A stretch of 64,000 nt of DNA from Streptomyces sp. NBC_00273 (GCF_036178145.1 NZ_CP108067.1:3472001-3536000); one strand, 5' to 3'; numbered from the stretch's first letter, positions 26,280 through 35,585 are shown. Notes: generated from the letters alone by a model not told the origin. Program-made: numbers and translations.

Positions 26280-26861
26280 TCAGCCCCGGACGCCCCGCAG
26301 GGCCATGGCGACGGCGGCCTCCGTCACGACGGCCGGATCCTCCGCCGCGCCGAGCTCGATCCGCCGCACAGCAGCATCGACGACCCCCTGCAACAGCATG
26401 GCGGCCAGTCGCGGCTCGGCGTGCCCCAGGCCGCCCAGCGCCTCGACGATCATCGCCACCAGTCCGCCGTGGGCCGCGCGGATCTTCTCGCGGGCCCCCG
26501 CGTCCAGTTCGCTGGCCGAGATGGCCACGACCGCCCGGTGCCGCCGGTCGCCCACCAGCCCCAACTGGCTGCGCACGTAGGCCTCGATCTTCGCCTCCGG
26601 AGACTCCGCCTGCTCCATCGCCGCTTCGATCTCGGCGGCCCACACGGGGAAGTCCACGGCGCACAGTTCTTCGACCACGGCGGCACGGGAGCGGAAGTAC
26701 TCGTACACGGAGGAACGGGCGAGCCCGGTCCGCTCCGCGAGGGCGGGGAAGGTCAGCGCCTCCGTCCCACCTTCGGACAGCAGAGAACGCGCAGCGTCCA
26801 AGAGGGCGCCGCGCTGCATCGACCGGTGCTCGGCCACGGAGGCCGCTCGAATCCTGGGCAC
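26280..26861 (-). CDS. TetR-family transcriptional regulator
   Basis: A 193-residue regulator. The N-terminal TetR DNA-binding domain is clear: LLDAARSLLSEGG, then TFPALAERTGLARSSVYEYF. The C-terminal ligand-binding domain is helical and unassigned. It lies 28 bp after whiG on the same strand and may share its transcript. The start is GTG 26861 (VPRIRAASVAEHRS). No obvious divergent target gene sits beside it, so it may act at a distance. I have no basis to link it to the TGAAC/GTTCA sites at 2832-2866, though both are of TetR type. Confidence 0.92.
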   Translation of the reverse strand: MPRIRAASVAEHRSMQRGALLDAARSLLSEGGTEALTFPALAERTGLARSSVYEYFRSRAAVVEELCAVDFPVWAAEIEAAMEQAESPEAKIEAYVRSQLGLVGDRRHRAVVAISASELDAGAREKIRAAHGGLVAMIVEALGGLGHAEPRLAAMLLQGVVDAAVRRIELGAAEDPAVVTEAAVAMALRGVRG

Positions 26862-26889
26862 GCGTCCACTCTACGGAGGTAGTGCAAGC

Positions 26890-27726
26890 TCACCTCCCCA
26901 CATCTGCCAACTTTGCGCGCAACTGCAAAACGGACTTGGTGTGGATCTGGCTGACCCGGCTCTCGGTGACGCCGAGGACATTGCCGATCTCGGCCAGCGT
27001 GAGGCCCTCGTAGTAGTAGAGGGTCACCACGGTCTTCTCCCGCTCGGGCAGCGTGTTGATGGCCCGCGCCAACAGGCGCCGCAGCTCGCGGTCCTCGGCC
27101 ACCGCCACCGGGTTGTCGGCGGCGGTGTCCTCCAAGGTGTCCATCAGCGAGAGGCGGTCGCCGCCCTCCCCTCCGACGTGCAGCAGCTCTTCCAGGGCGA
27201 CCACGTTGGCCAGCGACAACTGGCTGAAGACGGTGTGGAGGTCCTCCACACCGATCCCCATCTCCCCGGCGACCTCGCTCTCCGTCGGGGTGCGCCGCAG
27301 TTGGGCCTCCAGCGTGGCGTAGGCCCGTTCCACGGCGCGCGCCTTCTGCCGGACCGAGCGCGGGATCCAGTCCAGCGCCCGCAGCTCGTCGATCATCGCG
27401 CCGCGGATCCGGGTGATCGCGTACGTCTCGAACTTGATCGACCGGTCGACGTCGAACTTCTCGATGGCGTCGATCAGCCCGAAGACCCCGGAGGAGACGA
27501 AGTCGGCCTGCTCCACGTTGGGCGGCAGGCCCACGCTGACGCGGCCCGCCACGTACTTCACCAGGGGCGAGTAGTGCAAGATCAGCTGCTCCCGCAGCCG
27601 CTCGTCACCCGACTCCTTGTACGAGCGCCACAGCACCTCCAGGGACGAGGGCGCGGTGGACCGCACGCTGCCACGGGCAGCGGGGGGCACCGCAGCGCGG
27701 TCGGACCCTGAGGTGTGCTGGGGCAT
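26890..27726 (-). CDS. whiG: RNA polymerase sigma factor WhiG
   Basis: A 278-residue flagellar-class (sigma-28/FliA-type) sigma factor that in Streptomyces starts sporulation of aerial hyphae. Region 2 is seen as [20 protein letters not shown] and [17 protein letters not shown]. Region 4 holds [23 protein letters not shown] and [18 protein letters not shown]. The sequence and its position beside dprA/yifB and rpsB match the Streptomyces whiG locus. ATG 27726 starts MPQHTSGSD. Known partners are the anti-sigma factor RsiG and c-di-GMP, not encoded here. Confidence 0.96.
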   Translation of the reverse strand: MPQHTSGSDRAAVPPAARGSVRSTAPSSLEVLWRSYKESGDERLREQLILHYSPLVKYVAGRVSVGLPPNVEQADFVSSGVFGLIDAIEKFDVDRSIKFETYAITRIRGAMIDELRALDWIPRSVRQKARAVERAYATLEAQLRRTPTESEVAGEMGIGVEDLHTVFSQLSLANVVALEELLHVGGEGGDRLSLMDTLEDTAADNPVAVAEDRELRRLLARAINTLPEREKTVVTLYYYEGLTLAEIGNVLGVTESRVSQIHTKSVLQLRAKLADVGR

Positions 27727-27935
27727 GCTTCGCCTTTGCCGGAGCCGGATTCCTTGGGAGCGTAGCGTGACGAGATTGTCGCGGTGCGCGAAGAGTACGG
27801 GATGGCGCGGGGGCCGGGAGGCGCCCGAACTCGCGCGGGCGCCCCGGGACCGGCGCCTGGCGCTCGGTCCCGGCGACCGCCACCGGGAAGACCGCGTCTC
27901 TCATCGCTTTCACTCTTTCACCGGAACGCCCCAGG

Positions 27936-29111
27936 TCAACGACCGCCTCGCCGGGCGGCTCCGGTTTGTGTGCCTCCTCCAGCCGTTTGTCTGCTCAACT
28001 GCCAGCCGTCGCCCTGCCGTTCGACGAACCCCAGAGAGTGAAGTTCGTACAGTCTGCCGATGACTTCATCGACGCCGGTGCCGGAGGCAAGTGCCACCTC
28101 GGCCACGTCCGCCGGACGGCCGGCGGGCAGCGCTTCGAGCACACGGGTGGCATCCGGGTCCAGCAGGTCCCGGGCGAGCACCGGGCCGCGCCGCTCGGGA
28201 GCCAGCTCGCCCATGGCCCCGACCAGCTCGACCACCTCGGCCGCGTCGGTGACGACCACGGCCTCGCCCCGCAGCAGTTCGTGCACCCCGGCGGAGAGCC
28301 CGCTGGTGGCGGGCCCGGGGACGCCCATGGTGAACCGTCCCAGGCGCTGCGCCCGCCGGGCCGTGACCAGGGAGCCGCTGCGGTGTGCTGCCTCCACGAC
28401 GACCGTGCCCCGGGTGAGGGCGGCGATGACCCGGTTGCGCAGGACGAACCGGCTGGGCGTCGGATGGCTACCCGGTGGCAGCTCCCCGATGATCAGCCCC
28501 TGCCCGGCGATCCGGCCGAGCAGCCCGGCGTGTCCGCGCGGGTAGGCGACGTCCACCCCGCAGGCCAGCACCGCCGCGGTCGCGCCGCCCGAGGCGAGGG
28601 CCCCCCGGTGGGCGGCGCCGTCGATCCCGAACGCGGCGCCGGACACCACGACCCAGCCCCGCTCGGCGAGTCCGGCGGCCAGGACCTGGGCCATGTGTGC
28701 GCCGTACGGGGTGCAGGCACGGGCCCCGACCACGGAGACCGAACGCAGCGCCCAGGTGCGGAGGTTCGGCCGGCCCCGCAGCCACAGTCCGACGGGCCGC
28801 TCGTCGCCCAGGTCGTCGAGCTGGGTCGGCCACTGGGCCGATCCCGGGTGGACGAACCGGCCTCCGGCCTCGGCGACATCCGCCAGGTCCCGCTCGGGTT
28901 CGGCCAGCTCGGCCCGTCTGCGGTACCCGGCGAGCCGCTCGGGCCCCACCCCGGACAGGGTGTCAGGCTCCGTCCCGGGGGCGGTCAGCAGCTGCATCAG
29001 CCGGACCGCGCCGAACTCCCGCAGCCACCGCCCGCCGTGCGCGTCGCCGGGCTCCAGCACCCGGGTGAGCGCCGCCCGCGCCAGCAGTTCCGCGTCCTCG
29101 GAGCCGGTCAT
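27936..29111 (-). CDS. dprA: DNA-processing protein DprA (Smf)
   Basis: A 391-residue DprA, which binds single-stranded DNA and loads RecA during uptake or recombination. Domains are an N-terminal SAM-like region (about 1-75), a Rossmann core with SVSVVGAR (about 124-131), SGAAFGIDGAAHRGAL (157-172) and GVPGPATSGLS (263-273), and a C-terminal winged-helix domain. ATG 29111 overlaps the yifB stop (ATGA), indicating coupling; yifB-dprA pairs are common. Its role in a non-naturally competent genus is unclear, probably recombination-related. Confidence 0.95.
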   Translation of the reverse strand: MTGSEDAELLARAALTRVLEPGDAHGGRWLREFGAVRLMQLLTAPGTEPDTLSGVGPERLAGYRRRAELAEPERDLADVAEAGGRFVHPGSAQWPTQLDDLGDERPVGLWLRGRPNLRTWALRSVSVVGARACTPYGAHMAQVLAAGLAERGWVVVSGAAFGIDGAAHRGALASGGATAAVLACGVDVAYPRGHAGLLGRIAGQGLIIGELPPGSHPTPSRFVLRNRVIAALTRGTVVVEAAHRSGSLVTARRAQRLGRFTMGVPGPATSGLSAGVHELLRGEAVVVTDAAEVVELVGAMGELAPERRGPVLARDLLDPDATRVLEALPAGRPADVAEVALASGTGVDEVIGRLYELHSLGFVERQGDGWQLSRQTAGGGTQTGAARRGGR

Positions 29112-30742
29112 GTCCCGGCCCCCGGCAGCGACATCGCCCCGCGGGCGATCCCGGTCCGCAGCTCCAGCGCCACGGCCACGTCCAGCGCCTCGGGCCTCTC
29201 CCGCCCCCGCAGGTCGGCCACCGTCCAGGCGACCCGCAGCACCCGGTCCAGCCCGCGCGCGGTGAGCAGCCCGCGTTCCAGGTCGCGCTCGGCGGGAGCC
29301 AGGGCGCCGGGCCCGGCCTGCCACCGGGTGCGCAGTTGCTGCCCGGGCACCTCGGAGTTGAGCCGCCACGGCGTGTCGGCGAGCCGGGCCGCGGCACGCT
29401 CCCGGGCCTGACGCACCCGGTCGACGACCACCGCGGTGGATTCCCCGCGGCCGCCCTGCCCCAGCAGGTCGCAGCGGGTCACCGGCTCGACCTCCACCCG
29501 CAGGTCGACCCGGTCGAGCAACGGCCCCGACAGCCGCGCCTGGTAACGGCGGATCACCGAAGGCGGGCATTCGCAGCCGGCTCCGTGCAGGGTGTGGCGC
29601 CCGCACGGGCACGGGTTGGCGGCGAGCACCATCAGGAACCGGGCGGGCAGCCTTACCACTCCGGCGGCGCGGGCGATGACCACGTGCCCCGATTCGAGGG
29701 GCTGCCGCAGCGCGTCCAGCGCCCGGCTGTGGAACTCCGCGGCCTCGTCCAGGAAGAGCACGCCCCGGTGGGCCAGGGAGACCGCCCCGGGCCTGGGGAT
29801 CCCGGTCCCGCCGCCCACCAGCGACTGCATGGTCGCCGAATGGTGCGGCGCGCAGTAGGGCGGCCGGGCGACCAGCGGTTCGCCGGGCGGGAGGATTCCC
29901 GCGACCGAGTGGACGGCCGTGACCTCCACGGAATCCTGACGGGTGAGCGGCGGCAGGAGCCAGGGCAGCCGCTCGGCGAGCATGGTCTTGCCCGCTCCGG
30001 GCGGTCCGCTGAGGAAGAGGTGGTGCCCTCCGGCGGCCGCCACCTCCAGGGCGCGGCGCGCCGTGTGCTGCCCCGCCACGTCGGCGAGGTCGGGGAAGTC
30101 CGTGCCGTCCTCCCGGCCGGGCCGGCCCCGGGCGAGGCCCGTACCCAGTTCCGCCCCGGGGACGAGCAGTCCGGCCAGTATCGGGTCCGGCCTGCCGGGC
30201 GGGTCGCCCGGCTCCTCCTCGGGGACCTCACCGCCGGTCAGGACCGCGATGAGCTGGCGCAGGCTGCGAACGCCGAGGACCGAGACGTCCGGTACGAGCG
30301 CGGCCTCGGCCGCGCACTGCTGCGGCACCACCACCTGCCGGTAGCCGGCCTCCGCCGCTGCGAGGACCGCCGGGAGGATCCCGCGGACCGGGCGCACGCG
30401 GCCGTCCAGCCCCAGTTCCCCGATCAGGACGAGGTCGGCGATCGCGCCCGGGTCGACCACCTCGGCGGCCCCGAGCACGGCCGCCGCGACGGCCAGGTCG
30501 AAGCCGGCGCCGGATTTCGGTACGGAGGCCGGGCTCAGCCCGACCGTGAGCTTCTTCTGCGGCCAGGCCGCTCCCGAGTTGACCACGGCCGCCCGCACCC
30601 GGTCCCGGCTCTCGACCAGGGTCTTGTCCGGCAACCCGACCAGGGTGAAGGCCGCCACGCCGGGCTCCAGGTCGGCCTGTACCTCGACCACCACGCCGTC
30701 GACGCCGACAAGGGCCACCGAGCAGGCTCGCGCGAACCCCAT
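29108..30742 (-). CDS. YifB/ComM-family Mg-chelatase-like AAA+ ATPase
   Basis: A 544-residue protein. The N-terminal Lon-protease-like fold starts [17 protein letters not shown] and includes LVGLPDKTLVESRDRVRAA and GLSPASVPKSGAGFDLA. The central AAA+ module has Walker A GPPGAGKTML and Walker B LFLDEAAEF, plus a Cys-containing insert (ANPCPCGRH). ComM-type proteins are hexameric helicases that help branch migration in recombination. It is coupled to yraN upstream (TGATG) and dprA downstream (ATGA), forming a yraN-yifB-dprA recombination operon. Confidence 0.93.
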   Translation of the reverse strand: MGFARACSVALVGVDGVVVEVQADLEPGVAAFTLVGLPDKTLVESRDRVRAAVVNSGAAWPQKKLTVGLSPASVPKSGAGFDLAVAAAVLGAAEVVDPGAIADLVLIGELGLDGRVRPVRGILPAVLAAAEAGYRQVVVPQQCAAEAALVPDVSVLGVRSLRQLIAVLTGGEVPEEEPGDPPGRPDPILAGLLVPGAELGTGLARGRPGREDGTDFPDLADVAGQHTARRALEVAAAGGHHLFLSGPPGAGKTMLAERLPWLLPPLTRQDSVEVTAVHSVAGILPPGEPLVARPPYCAPHHSATMQSLVGGGTGIPRPGAVSLAHRGVLFLDEAAEFHSRALDALRQPLESGHVVIARAAGVVRLPARFLMVLAANPCPCGRHTLHGAGCECPPSVIRRYQARLSGPLLDRVDLRVEVEPVTRCDLLGQGGRGESTAVVVDRVRQARERAAARLADTPWRLNSEVPGQQLRTRWQAGPGALAPAERDLERGLLTARGLDRVLRVAWTVADLRGRERPEALDVAVALELRTGIARGAMSLPGAGT

Positions 30743-31113
30743 CAGGCCACCCCCTTGGCGTGTTCCACCAGGGGGGCGCCGCGCCGCGGCACCAGGACCC
30801 CGACGAGGTCGATGCGCACCCCGCCCGGGGGTGGTCCGCCGTGGTCGGCGAGCCAGCGCCCGGCGAGGGTGCGCAAGCGCTCGGCCTTGGCGGGCCGCAC
30901 GGCGGCCATCGGATGCTCGAACTCGCCCGCCCGGCGGGTCTTGACCTCGCAGACGACGAGGGCGTCCCCGTCCCGGGCGACGATGTCGATCTCGCCGCCG
31001 CGGCACCGCCAGTTCCGCGCGATCACGGTCATCCCGGCCTCGGTCAGCCGCCGGGCCGCGAGTTCCTCGCCGTACCGCCCCAATGCCTGCTGTGCCACGC
31101 CCTTCGCGTTCAT
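30742..31113 (-). CDS. YraN-family (UPF0102) endonuclease-like protein
   Basis: A 123-residue protein of the YraN family, which has a restriction-endonuclease-like (Holliday-junction-resolvase-type) fold. Conserved segments are [29 protein letters not shown] and VVCEVKTRR, with the E-D-ExK type acidic/Lys residues. The biochemical role is not established. ATG 31113 has GGAGG at a 9-nt spacing. Its stop overlaps the yifB start, so it is the first cistron of the yraN-yifB-dprA group; the linkage suggests DNA processing. Confidence 0.93.
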   Translation of the reverse strand: MNAKGVAQQALGRYGEELAARRLTEAGMTVIARNWRCRGGEIDIVARDGDALVVCEVKTRRAGEFEHPMAAVRPAKAERLRTLAGRWLADHGGPPPGGVRIDLVGVLVPRRGAPLVEHAKGVA

Positions 31114-31195
31114 CCGGCACCACCTCCGGCACCGACGGTCCCGCACCCCCGCCCACCGTGTGGATCTTGGTGGACGGTCCGGCCGTTGTGGAGAA

Positions 31196-31221
31196 CCGCC
31201 TCACCCTTGCGGGTGAGGCGG
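31196..31221 (-). terminator. Hairpin after the DUF2469 gene
   Basis: Perfect 11-bp arms CCGCCTCACCC (31196-31206) and GGGTGAGGCGG (31211-31221) with a TTGC loop, 18 bp past the stop codon. Confidence 0.85.
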
Positions 31222-31239
31222 CTCGGCCGGTGCCGGCCC

Positions 31240-31548
31240 TCAGCTGCCGGGCAGCTCGAGATCGCTCTTGTTGAGCTCCTCGATGTTCACGTCCTTGAAG
31301 GTCAGCACCCGCACCTGCTTCACGAAGCGGGCCGGCCGGTACATGTCCCAGACCCAGGCGTCGGCCATGGAGACCTCGAAGAACACCTCCCCCTGGACCG
31401 AATGCACCTGCATCTCGTAGTCGTTCGTGAGGTAGAAACGGCGTTCCGTCTCGATCACATACTTGAACAGCCCGACGACGTCGCGGTACTCCCGATAGAG
31501 CTTCAGCTCCATCTCGGTCTCGTACTTTTCGAGGTCCTCGGCACTCAT
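31240..31548 (-). CDS. DUF2469 family protein
   Basis: A 102-residue actinobacterial protein of unknown function, starting MSAEDLEKYETEMELKLYRE. The sequence is rich in acidic and aromatic residues (YVIETERRFYLTNDYE, VSMADAWVWDMYR) and is very strongly conserved across actinomycetes. No catalytic motif can be identified. ATG 31548 is the only sensible start. It lies between the Nudix gene and the yraN-yifB-dprA group and is closed off by a clean terminator, so it probably belongs to the signal peptidase/Nudix transcript. Confidence 0.92.
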   Translation of the reverse strand: MSAEDLEKYETEMELKLYREYRDVVGLFKYVIETERRFYLTNDYEMQVHSVQGEVFFEVSMADAWVWDMYRPARFVKQVRVLTFKDVNIEELNKSDLELPGS

Positions 31549-31603
31549 GGCATGTTCCCCTTCAGCCGTGCGTCCCCCTATTGTGCGCCAGGCCCCTGCG
31601 CCC

Positions 31604-32110
31604 CTAAACGATTTCCGGGGCCAGGACCACCGGCTCACCCGGAGGACCGTCGTCGAGCAGCGTACGGAGCAGCTCGGCGAGTCTGGTCGGGTACACCGTC
31701 TCACGGGCCGCGAGAAGTTCCTCGGAGGTCCACCACCTGGCTCCGGTGACGCTGCGCCGCTCCAGCTCGGTGAGGCCGCCCATCTCGGTCTCGGTCTGGG
31801 CGGTCCGGGCGAGGAAGTACCACTCGTCCTGTTCCCAGCGCCGCCCGTCGAAGGGGAAGGAGCAGTAGCGGTGCCACAGCACCGGACCCAGCTCCACCTC
31901 CGTGATCCCGGTCTCCTCCGCCAGCTCGCGCAGTGCGGCCTGCTCCCGGCTCTCGGTCCCCTCCAGTCCGCCGCCGGGGGTGAACCACCAGTCGTCGGAG
32001 GGGTCGGCGGGTTCGAAGCCGTGCAGCAGCAGGATCCGGTCCGCCGGGTCCAGCAGGATCACCCGCGACACCTTCCGGCGGCCGTGCCCGGCCGCCGGGT
32101 CAGCGGACAC
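31604..32110 (-). CDS. Nudix hydrolase (MutT-like)
   Basis: A 168-residue Nudix protein. The Nudix box is complete: GGLEGTESREQAALRELAEE followed by TGI, with the expected G-x5-E-x7-REUxEExGU spacing. Members hydrolyse nucleoside diphosphates linked to another group, for example oxidised dNTPs. The exact substrate is unknown. GTG 32110 is chosen because AGGAG lies 8 nt upstream. It overlaps the end of the fourth signal peptidase gene by 11 bp; a mutT-like gene behind sipZ is the arrangement described in S. lividans. Confidence 0.92.
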   Translation of the reverse strand: MSADPAAGHGRRKVSRVILLDPADRILLLHGFEPADPSDDWWFTPGGGLEGTESREQAALRELAEETGITEVELGPVLWHRYCSFPFDGRRWEQDEWYFLARTAQTETEMGGLTELERRSVTGARWWTSEELLAARETVYPTRLAELLRTLLDDGPPGEPVVLAPEIV

Positions 32111-32879
32111 CGGCCCGCTCCTGTCGCCGGCCGCGGGCGAGGACCCGGGCGACCGGCCCGTACGAGGCCCCCAGCGCCACCAGGACCGCACCGGCCAGCA
32201 CCGTCACCACCTGGAGGCGCAGCGGCCCGGGCCGCGAGATCCCGCCGGGCAGGGCGGCGTACGTGGCCGGCCGCTCCAGCATCGTCACGGAGGGCCAGGC
32301 CAGGGCGTCGACGCGGGCACTGACGGCCGAACGGGGCACGGACCCCTGCCCTGCCTCCTGCAGGTGGGCCCGGGAGTCCAGGGAGGCGGCCCGCCGGTCG
32401 CCCAGCAGGAAGAGGTTGCCCTCGGGGACCGCCACCTCGAAGGGGGTCGCGGTGGGCGCGGCCTGTCCGGGCGGCATGGCCAGGCCGGTCTCCGGCTTGG
32501 TGGTGTCGGCGTACGGCTCGTCCAGCGGGGTGCCGTTGACCGTCAGCTCGCCTGCCGCGCCGCAGCACTTCACGACGTCGCCGCCGATGCCGACGACCCG
32601 CTTGACCATGGGCGAATCGCTCCACAGGGAATCGGTGAAGATGACCACGTCCCCGCGGTGCACGTCGGCGCCGTCGATGCGCTGCGCCAGCACCCGGTCC
32701 CCGGGCTTCACCGTGGGCATCATCGAGTCCGTGGGGACCATGTAGGGCCGGTAGACGACCGCCCCCCACGCGAAGCCGCCCAGGAAGAGCGCAAAGCCGA
32801 TGGCCACGGCGATTCCCGACAGCACATTGCCGAGACCGCCGCGGCCATCCTTGCCACGTATTGCTTGTGTTCCGCCCAT
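32100..32879 (-). CDS. sipZ: Type I signal peptidase (SipZ position)
   Basis: A 259-residue membrane-bound serine/lysine protease that removes Sec/Tat signal peptides outside the membrane. The catalytic Ser is in PTDSMMPTV and the Lys in MVKRVVGIGGD; box E-like LLGDRRAASLDSR follows. There is one N-terminal membrane anchor (IAVAIGFALFLGGFAWGAVV) and a second hydrophobic segment near the C-terminus (VVTVLAGAVLVALGASYG). Last of four tandem paralogues and overlapping a Nudix gene, which matches sipZ of S. lividans; the symbol is given by position. The ribosome binding site before ATG 32879 is weak. Confidence 0.88.
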   Translation of the reverse strand: MGGTQAIRGKDGRGGLGNVLSGIAVAIGFALFLGGFAWGAVVYRPYMVPTDSMMPTVKPGDRVLAQRIDGADVHRGDVVIFTDSLWSDSPMVKRVVGIGGDVVKCCGAAGELTVNGTPLDEPYADTTKPETGLAMPPGQAAPTATPFEVAVPEGNLFLLGDRRAASLDSRAHLQEAGQGSVPRSAVSARVDALAWPSVTMLERPATYAALPGGISRPGPLRLQVVTVLAGAVLVALGASYGPVARVLARGRRQERAGVR

Positions 32880-32922
32880 TGCAGCGCCCCCACACTCCGG
32901 GATCGTCGACCTGGGCGGCACC

Positions 32923-33831
32923 CTACCCGCCGGTACGGCCCCTGGTCAGCTTCTGCCTGCGCCACATGACGAGCGGGACGGCTCCCACGAGCCCCAGCGC
33001 GGCCGGGCCGAGCCCGACGGGGGCGAGCCCGGCGGCCCCGAGGCCGAGCGCGGTCGCCGCGGCCTGGTTGCCGATGCCCGGCTGGTCGAAGGTGTCCGGG
33101 ACCGGCAGGGTGGCCCAGCGGGTGACCGGCCACGCGACCACCACGGCCCGCCCGACGACCTTGTCCACCGGGACGAAGCCCTTGGTGGAGTCCTGCTGGT
33201 GGTAGCGGGAGTCCTCGGAGTTCTGCCGGTGGTCACCCATGACCCAGATCTTGCCCTTGGGCACGGTGATCGGGCCGAACGGGGCGTCGTCGCAGGGGGT
33301 GTCGCCGGGGTAGATGTACGGCTCGTCCAGCTCCTTGCCGTTGACGACGACCGGTCCCCCCTTCTTGCACTCGACCGTGTCCCCGCCGATCGCGATGACC
33401 CGCTTGATCAGGTCCTTCTCGGAGGCGTCCGGCATCAGGCCGATCTTGCTGAGCACCTGCTGGAAGATGTTCGGCTCGGGAGTGGGCTGCCCCGACAGCC
33501 AGTCCGCGGGGTCGTGGAAGACGACGACCTCGCCGCGCTCCGGCTCGGAGCCGAACCACGGGGTCAGCTTGTCCACCAGCACCCGGTCACCCATCTGCAG
33601 GGTGTTCTGCATCGAGGCCGACGGGATCGAGAACGCCTGGAGCAGAAACGTCTTGATCAGCAGGGCCAGCAGCAGGGCGATGCCGATGAGGAGCGGGAGC
33701 TCCTTCCAGAAGGACCGGTGCGCATGCTCCTTGGCATCGCCGTCCTCCTCGGCCTCGCGCTCGACGGCGTCGTCCGGCCGCTCCTCGCCTTCGTCGCGTC
33801 CGGACCGTGCGCCTACCGCCACGTCCCCCAC
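32923..33831 (-). CDS. sipY: Type I signal peptidase (SipY position)
   Basis: A 302-residue signal peptidase. It has an acidic cytoplasmic N-terminal tail of about 40 residues, an anchor (LLIGIALLLALLIKTFLLQA), catalytic Ser in PSASMQNTL, catalytic Lys in LIKRVIAIGGD and MGDHRQNSEDSR. A C-terminal membrane segment (TALGLGAAGLAPVGLGPAAL) is present. GTG 33831 is chosen because AGGAG is 7 nt upstream; GTG 33837 is only 1 nt from that site. Close paralogue of the gene upstream; both carry LTPWFGSEPER/IER after the catalytic Ser region. Confidence 0.88.
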   Translation of the reverse strand: MGDVAVGARSGRDEGEERPDDAVEREAEEDGDAKEHAHRSFWKELPLLIGIALLLALLIKTFLLQAFSIPSASMQNTLQMGDRVLVDKLTPWFGSEPERGEVVVFHDPADWLSGQPTPEPNIFQQVLSKIGLMPDASEKDLIKRVIAIGGDTVECKKGGPVVVNGKELDEPYIYPGDTPCDDAPFGPITVPKGKIWVMGDHRQNSEDSRYHQQDSTKGFVPVDKVVGRAVVVAWPVTRWATLPVPDTFDQPGIGNQAAATALGLGAAGLAPVGLGPAALGLVGAVPLVMWRRQKLTRGRTGG

Positions 33832-33934
33832 ATCCACTCCTCACTCGCGATTGCCGCCCGCGCCCAACGCGGCACGGGCCCTCCCCTCCCTTAACGAGCG
33901 GGAGTTCCCTAAGGCGCGGGAGACCGAGGACACA

Positions 33935-34810
33935 CTATGCGAATGGTGCGCCCCGACGGCGCCGTCGTCGGCCGCGCCCCTCGCGCCGCGCCTGATCGGG
34001 CACCATTCGGAAGGTCGCCGGCTGCTCGAACTTGGCCCAGTGCCCGTAGGGCCAGGCGATCACGACGGCCTGCCCGACCACCCCGCTCTCGGGGATGGTG
34101 CCCTGGAAGCCTTCGTCGAGGTGGAACCGGGAATCGGACGAGTTCGCGCGGTGATCGCCCATCACGAAGAGCCGGCCCTCCGGCACCTGCACGTCGAAGG
34201 TGATGTCCGAAGGAGTGTTGCCCGGGTTCACGTACGGCTCATCGAGGGGCGATCCGTTGACGGTGATCCGGCCCTGACCGTCACAGCACTTGACGGTGTC
34301 CCCGCCGACGCCGATGACCCGCTTGATCAGGTCCTGCTCGTCGGCCGAGGGCAGCAGGCCGATGAAGGTCAGTGCCTGCTTGATCTGCTTGACGACGATC
34401 GGGTCCTTGGGGGGACGGGCCGCCTCGCCCTTGAGCCAGCCGCCGGGGTCCTTGAACACGACGACGTCGCCGCGCTCGATCTCGGAGCCGAACCACGGCG
34501 TCAGCTTGTCCACCAGGACGCGGTCGCCGATCCGGATCGTCTGCTCCATCGAGCCCGACGGAATGAAGAACGCCTGCACCAGGAAGGTCTTCAGGAGCAG
34601 GGCGATGCAGAGCGCCACGACCACCAGCAGCGGCACCTCGCCGGCCCGGCGCGTGCGACGGCGCCGGCGCACCTTGCGTGCCGTTCGGCGCCGTTCGGCC
34701 CGGCCGCCTTCCAGCCGGCCCCCCACCAGCGGAGCCGGGGTGGGCTCCGGCTCGGGTTCGGGCTCGAAGTCCGAGTCCCATCCGCCCTTCTTCCGCCCTC
34801 GGCTACCCAT
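33935..34810 (-). CDS. sipX: Type I signal peptidase (SipX position)
   Basis: A 291-residue signal peptidase with a long basic cytoplasmic N-terminus containing an EPEPEPEP acidic run and an RRRTARKVRRRRR basic run. The anchor is LLVVVALCIALLLKTFLVQA, the catalytic Ser is in PSGSMEQTI and the Lys in LIKRVIGVGGD, followed by MGDHRANSSDSR. Unlike its two downstream paralogues it has no C-terminal membrane segment, ending in an Arg-rich tail. It overlaps the first signal peptidase gene by 8 bp, so the two are coupled. About 100 bp separate it from the next paralogue. Confidence 0.88.
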   Translation of the reverse strand: MGSRGRKKGGWDSDFEPEPEPEPTPAPLVGGRLEGGRAERRRTARKVRRRRRTRRAGEVPLLVVVALCIALLLKTFLVQAFFIPSGSMEQTIRIGDRVLVDKLTPWFGSEIERGDVVVFKDPGGWLKGEAARPPKDPIVVKQIKQALTFIGLLPSADEQDLIKRVIGVGGDTVKCCDGQGRITVNGSPLDEPYVNPGNTPSDITFDVQVPEGRLFVMGDHRANSSDSRFHLDEGFQGTIPESGVVGQAVVIAWPYGHWAKFEQPATFRMVPDQARREGRGRRRRRRGAPFA

Positions 34811-35540
34811 GGCTGCCGCCGACGCCGTCCCAGCGCGAGAGCGGCCAACCGATCCAGTCGGCCCGCCCGATCACGTTCTCCACTGGCACCATCCCCCCGC
34901 CCGGTTCCCCCAGGTGGTCCCGGGAGTCCCGGGACTGGGAACGATGATCACCCATGACCCAGAGGGTCCCAAGCGGTACGACGATCCGGAAGGGCACCGT
35001 CGAGGGTGCGTCGCCCGGATGGAGGTACGGCTCCTCCAGCGGCACGCCGTTGACCGACACCCGCCCTGCGGCGTCGCAGCACACCACGTCGTCGCCGCCG
35101 ACCCCCACGACCCGCTTCACGAAGTCGGTGTCGGACGGCTCGGCCAGCCCGAGCGCCGAGGCCGCGCCGTGCAGCACGGCGCCCACCGGATGGCCGTCGG
35201 GGCGTTCGCGCACGAACGAGCCCGTGCCGTCGAACACCACCACGTCCCCGCGCTGCGGCTGTCCGCCGAAGCGGTAGGCCAGCTTGTTGACCAGCACCCG
35301 GTCCCCGACCTGGAGCGTCGGCTCCATGGAGCGGCTCGGGATCAGGAAGGGCTGGACCACGAAATTGCTGAACAGCAGCAGGAAGACGGTGCAGATCACA
35401 CCGAGCACTCCGGCGCGGCGCCAGGTGAGGGGCCGCCCACCCGCCGTCCGCCAGGTACGAGAGAACGCAAAACGCGGCCGCCCGTCCCCCTCGAGGGGGG
35501 AAGAGTGGCCGCGCTGCGTGTGAGGTGCTTCGGTGTCCAT
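34803..35540 (-). CDS. sipW: Type I signal peptidase (SipW position)
   Basis: A 245-residue signal peptidase, the first of the four-gene cluster. One N-terminal anchor (GVLGVICTVFLLLFSNFVVQ) precedes the catalytic Ser in PSRSMEPTL and the Lys in FVKRVVGVGGD; MGDHRSQSRDSR completes the family boxes. No C-terminal membrane segment is evident. It is the most diverged of the four, with LAYRFGGQPQRG replacing the LTPWFGSE sequence of its neighbours. It lies about 45 bp after rplS on the same strand, the conserved actinobacterial rplS-lepB neighbourhood. Confidence 0.88.
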   Translation of the reverse strand: MDTEAPHTQRGHSSPLEGDGRPRFAFSRTWRTAGGRPLTWRRAGVLGVICTVFLLLFSNFVVQPFLIPSRSMEPTLQVGDRVLVNKLAYRFGGQPQRGDVVVFDGTGSFVRERPDGHPVGAVLHGAASALGLAEPSDTDFVKRVVGVGGDDVVCCDAAGRVSVNGVPLEEPYLHPGDAPSTVPFRIVVPLGTLWVMGDHRSQSRDSRDHLGEPGGGMVPVENVIGRADWIGWPLSRWDGVGGSHG

Positions 35541-35585
35541 ACGGGTGCGAGCCTATCCGGCCGCCCCCGGACTCCGGGAGTGACC

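Noticed and set aside
27605..27913. Possible small gene starting GTG 27913 and overlapping the whiG start
   Set aside because: It overlaps whiG in another frame, is Pro/Arg-rich, and lacks a recognisable domain; the spacer is more likely the whiG promoter.
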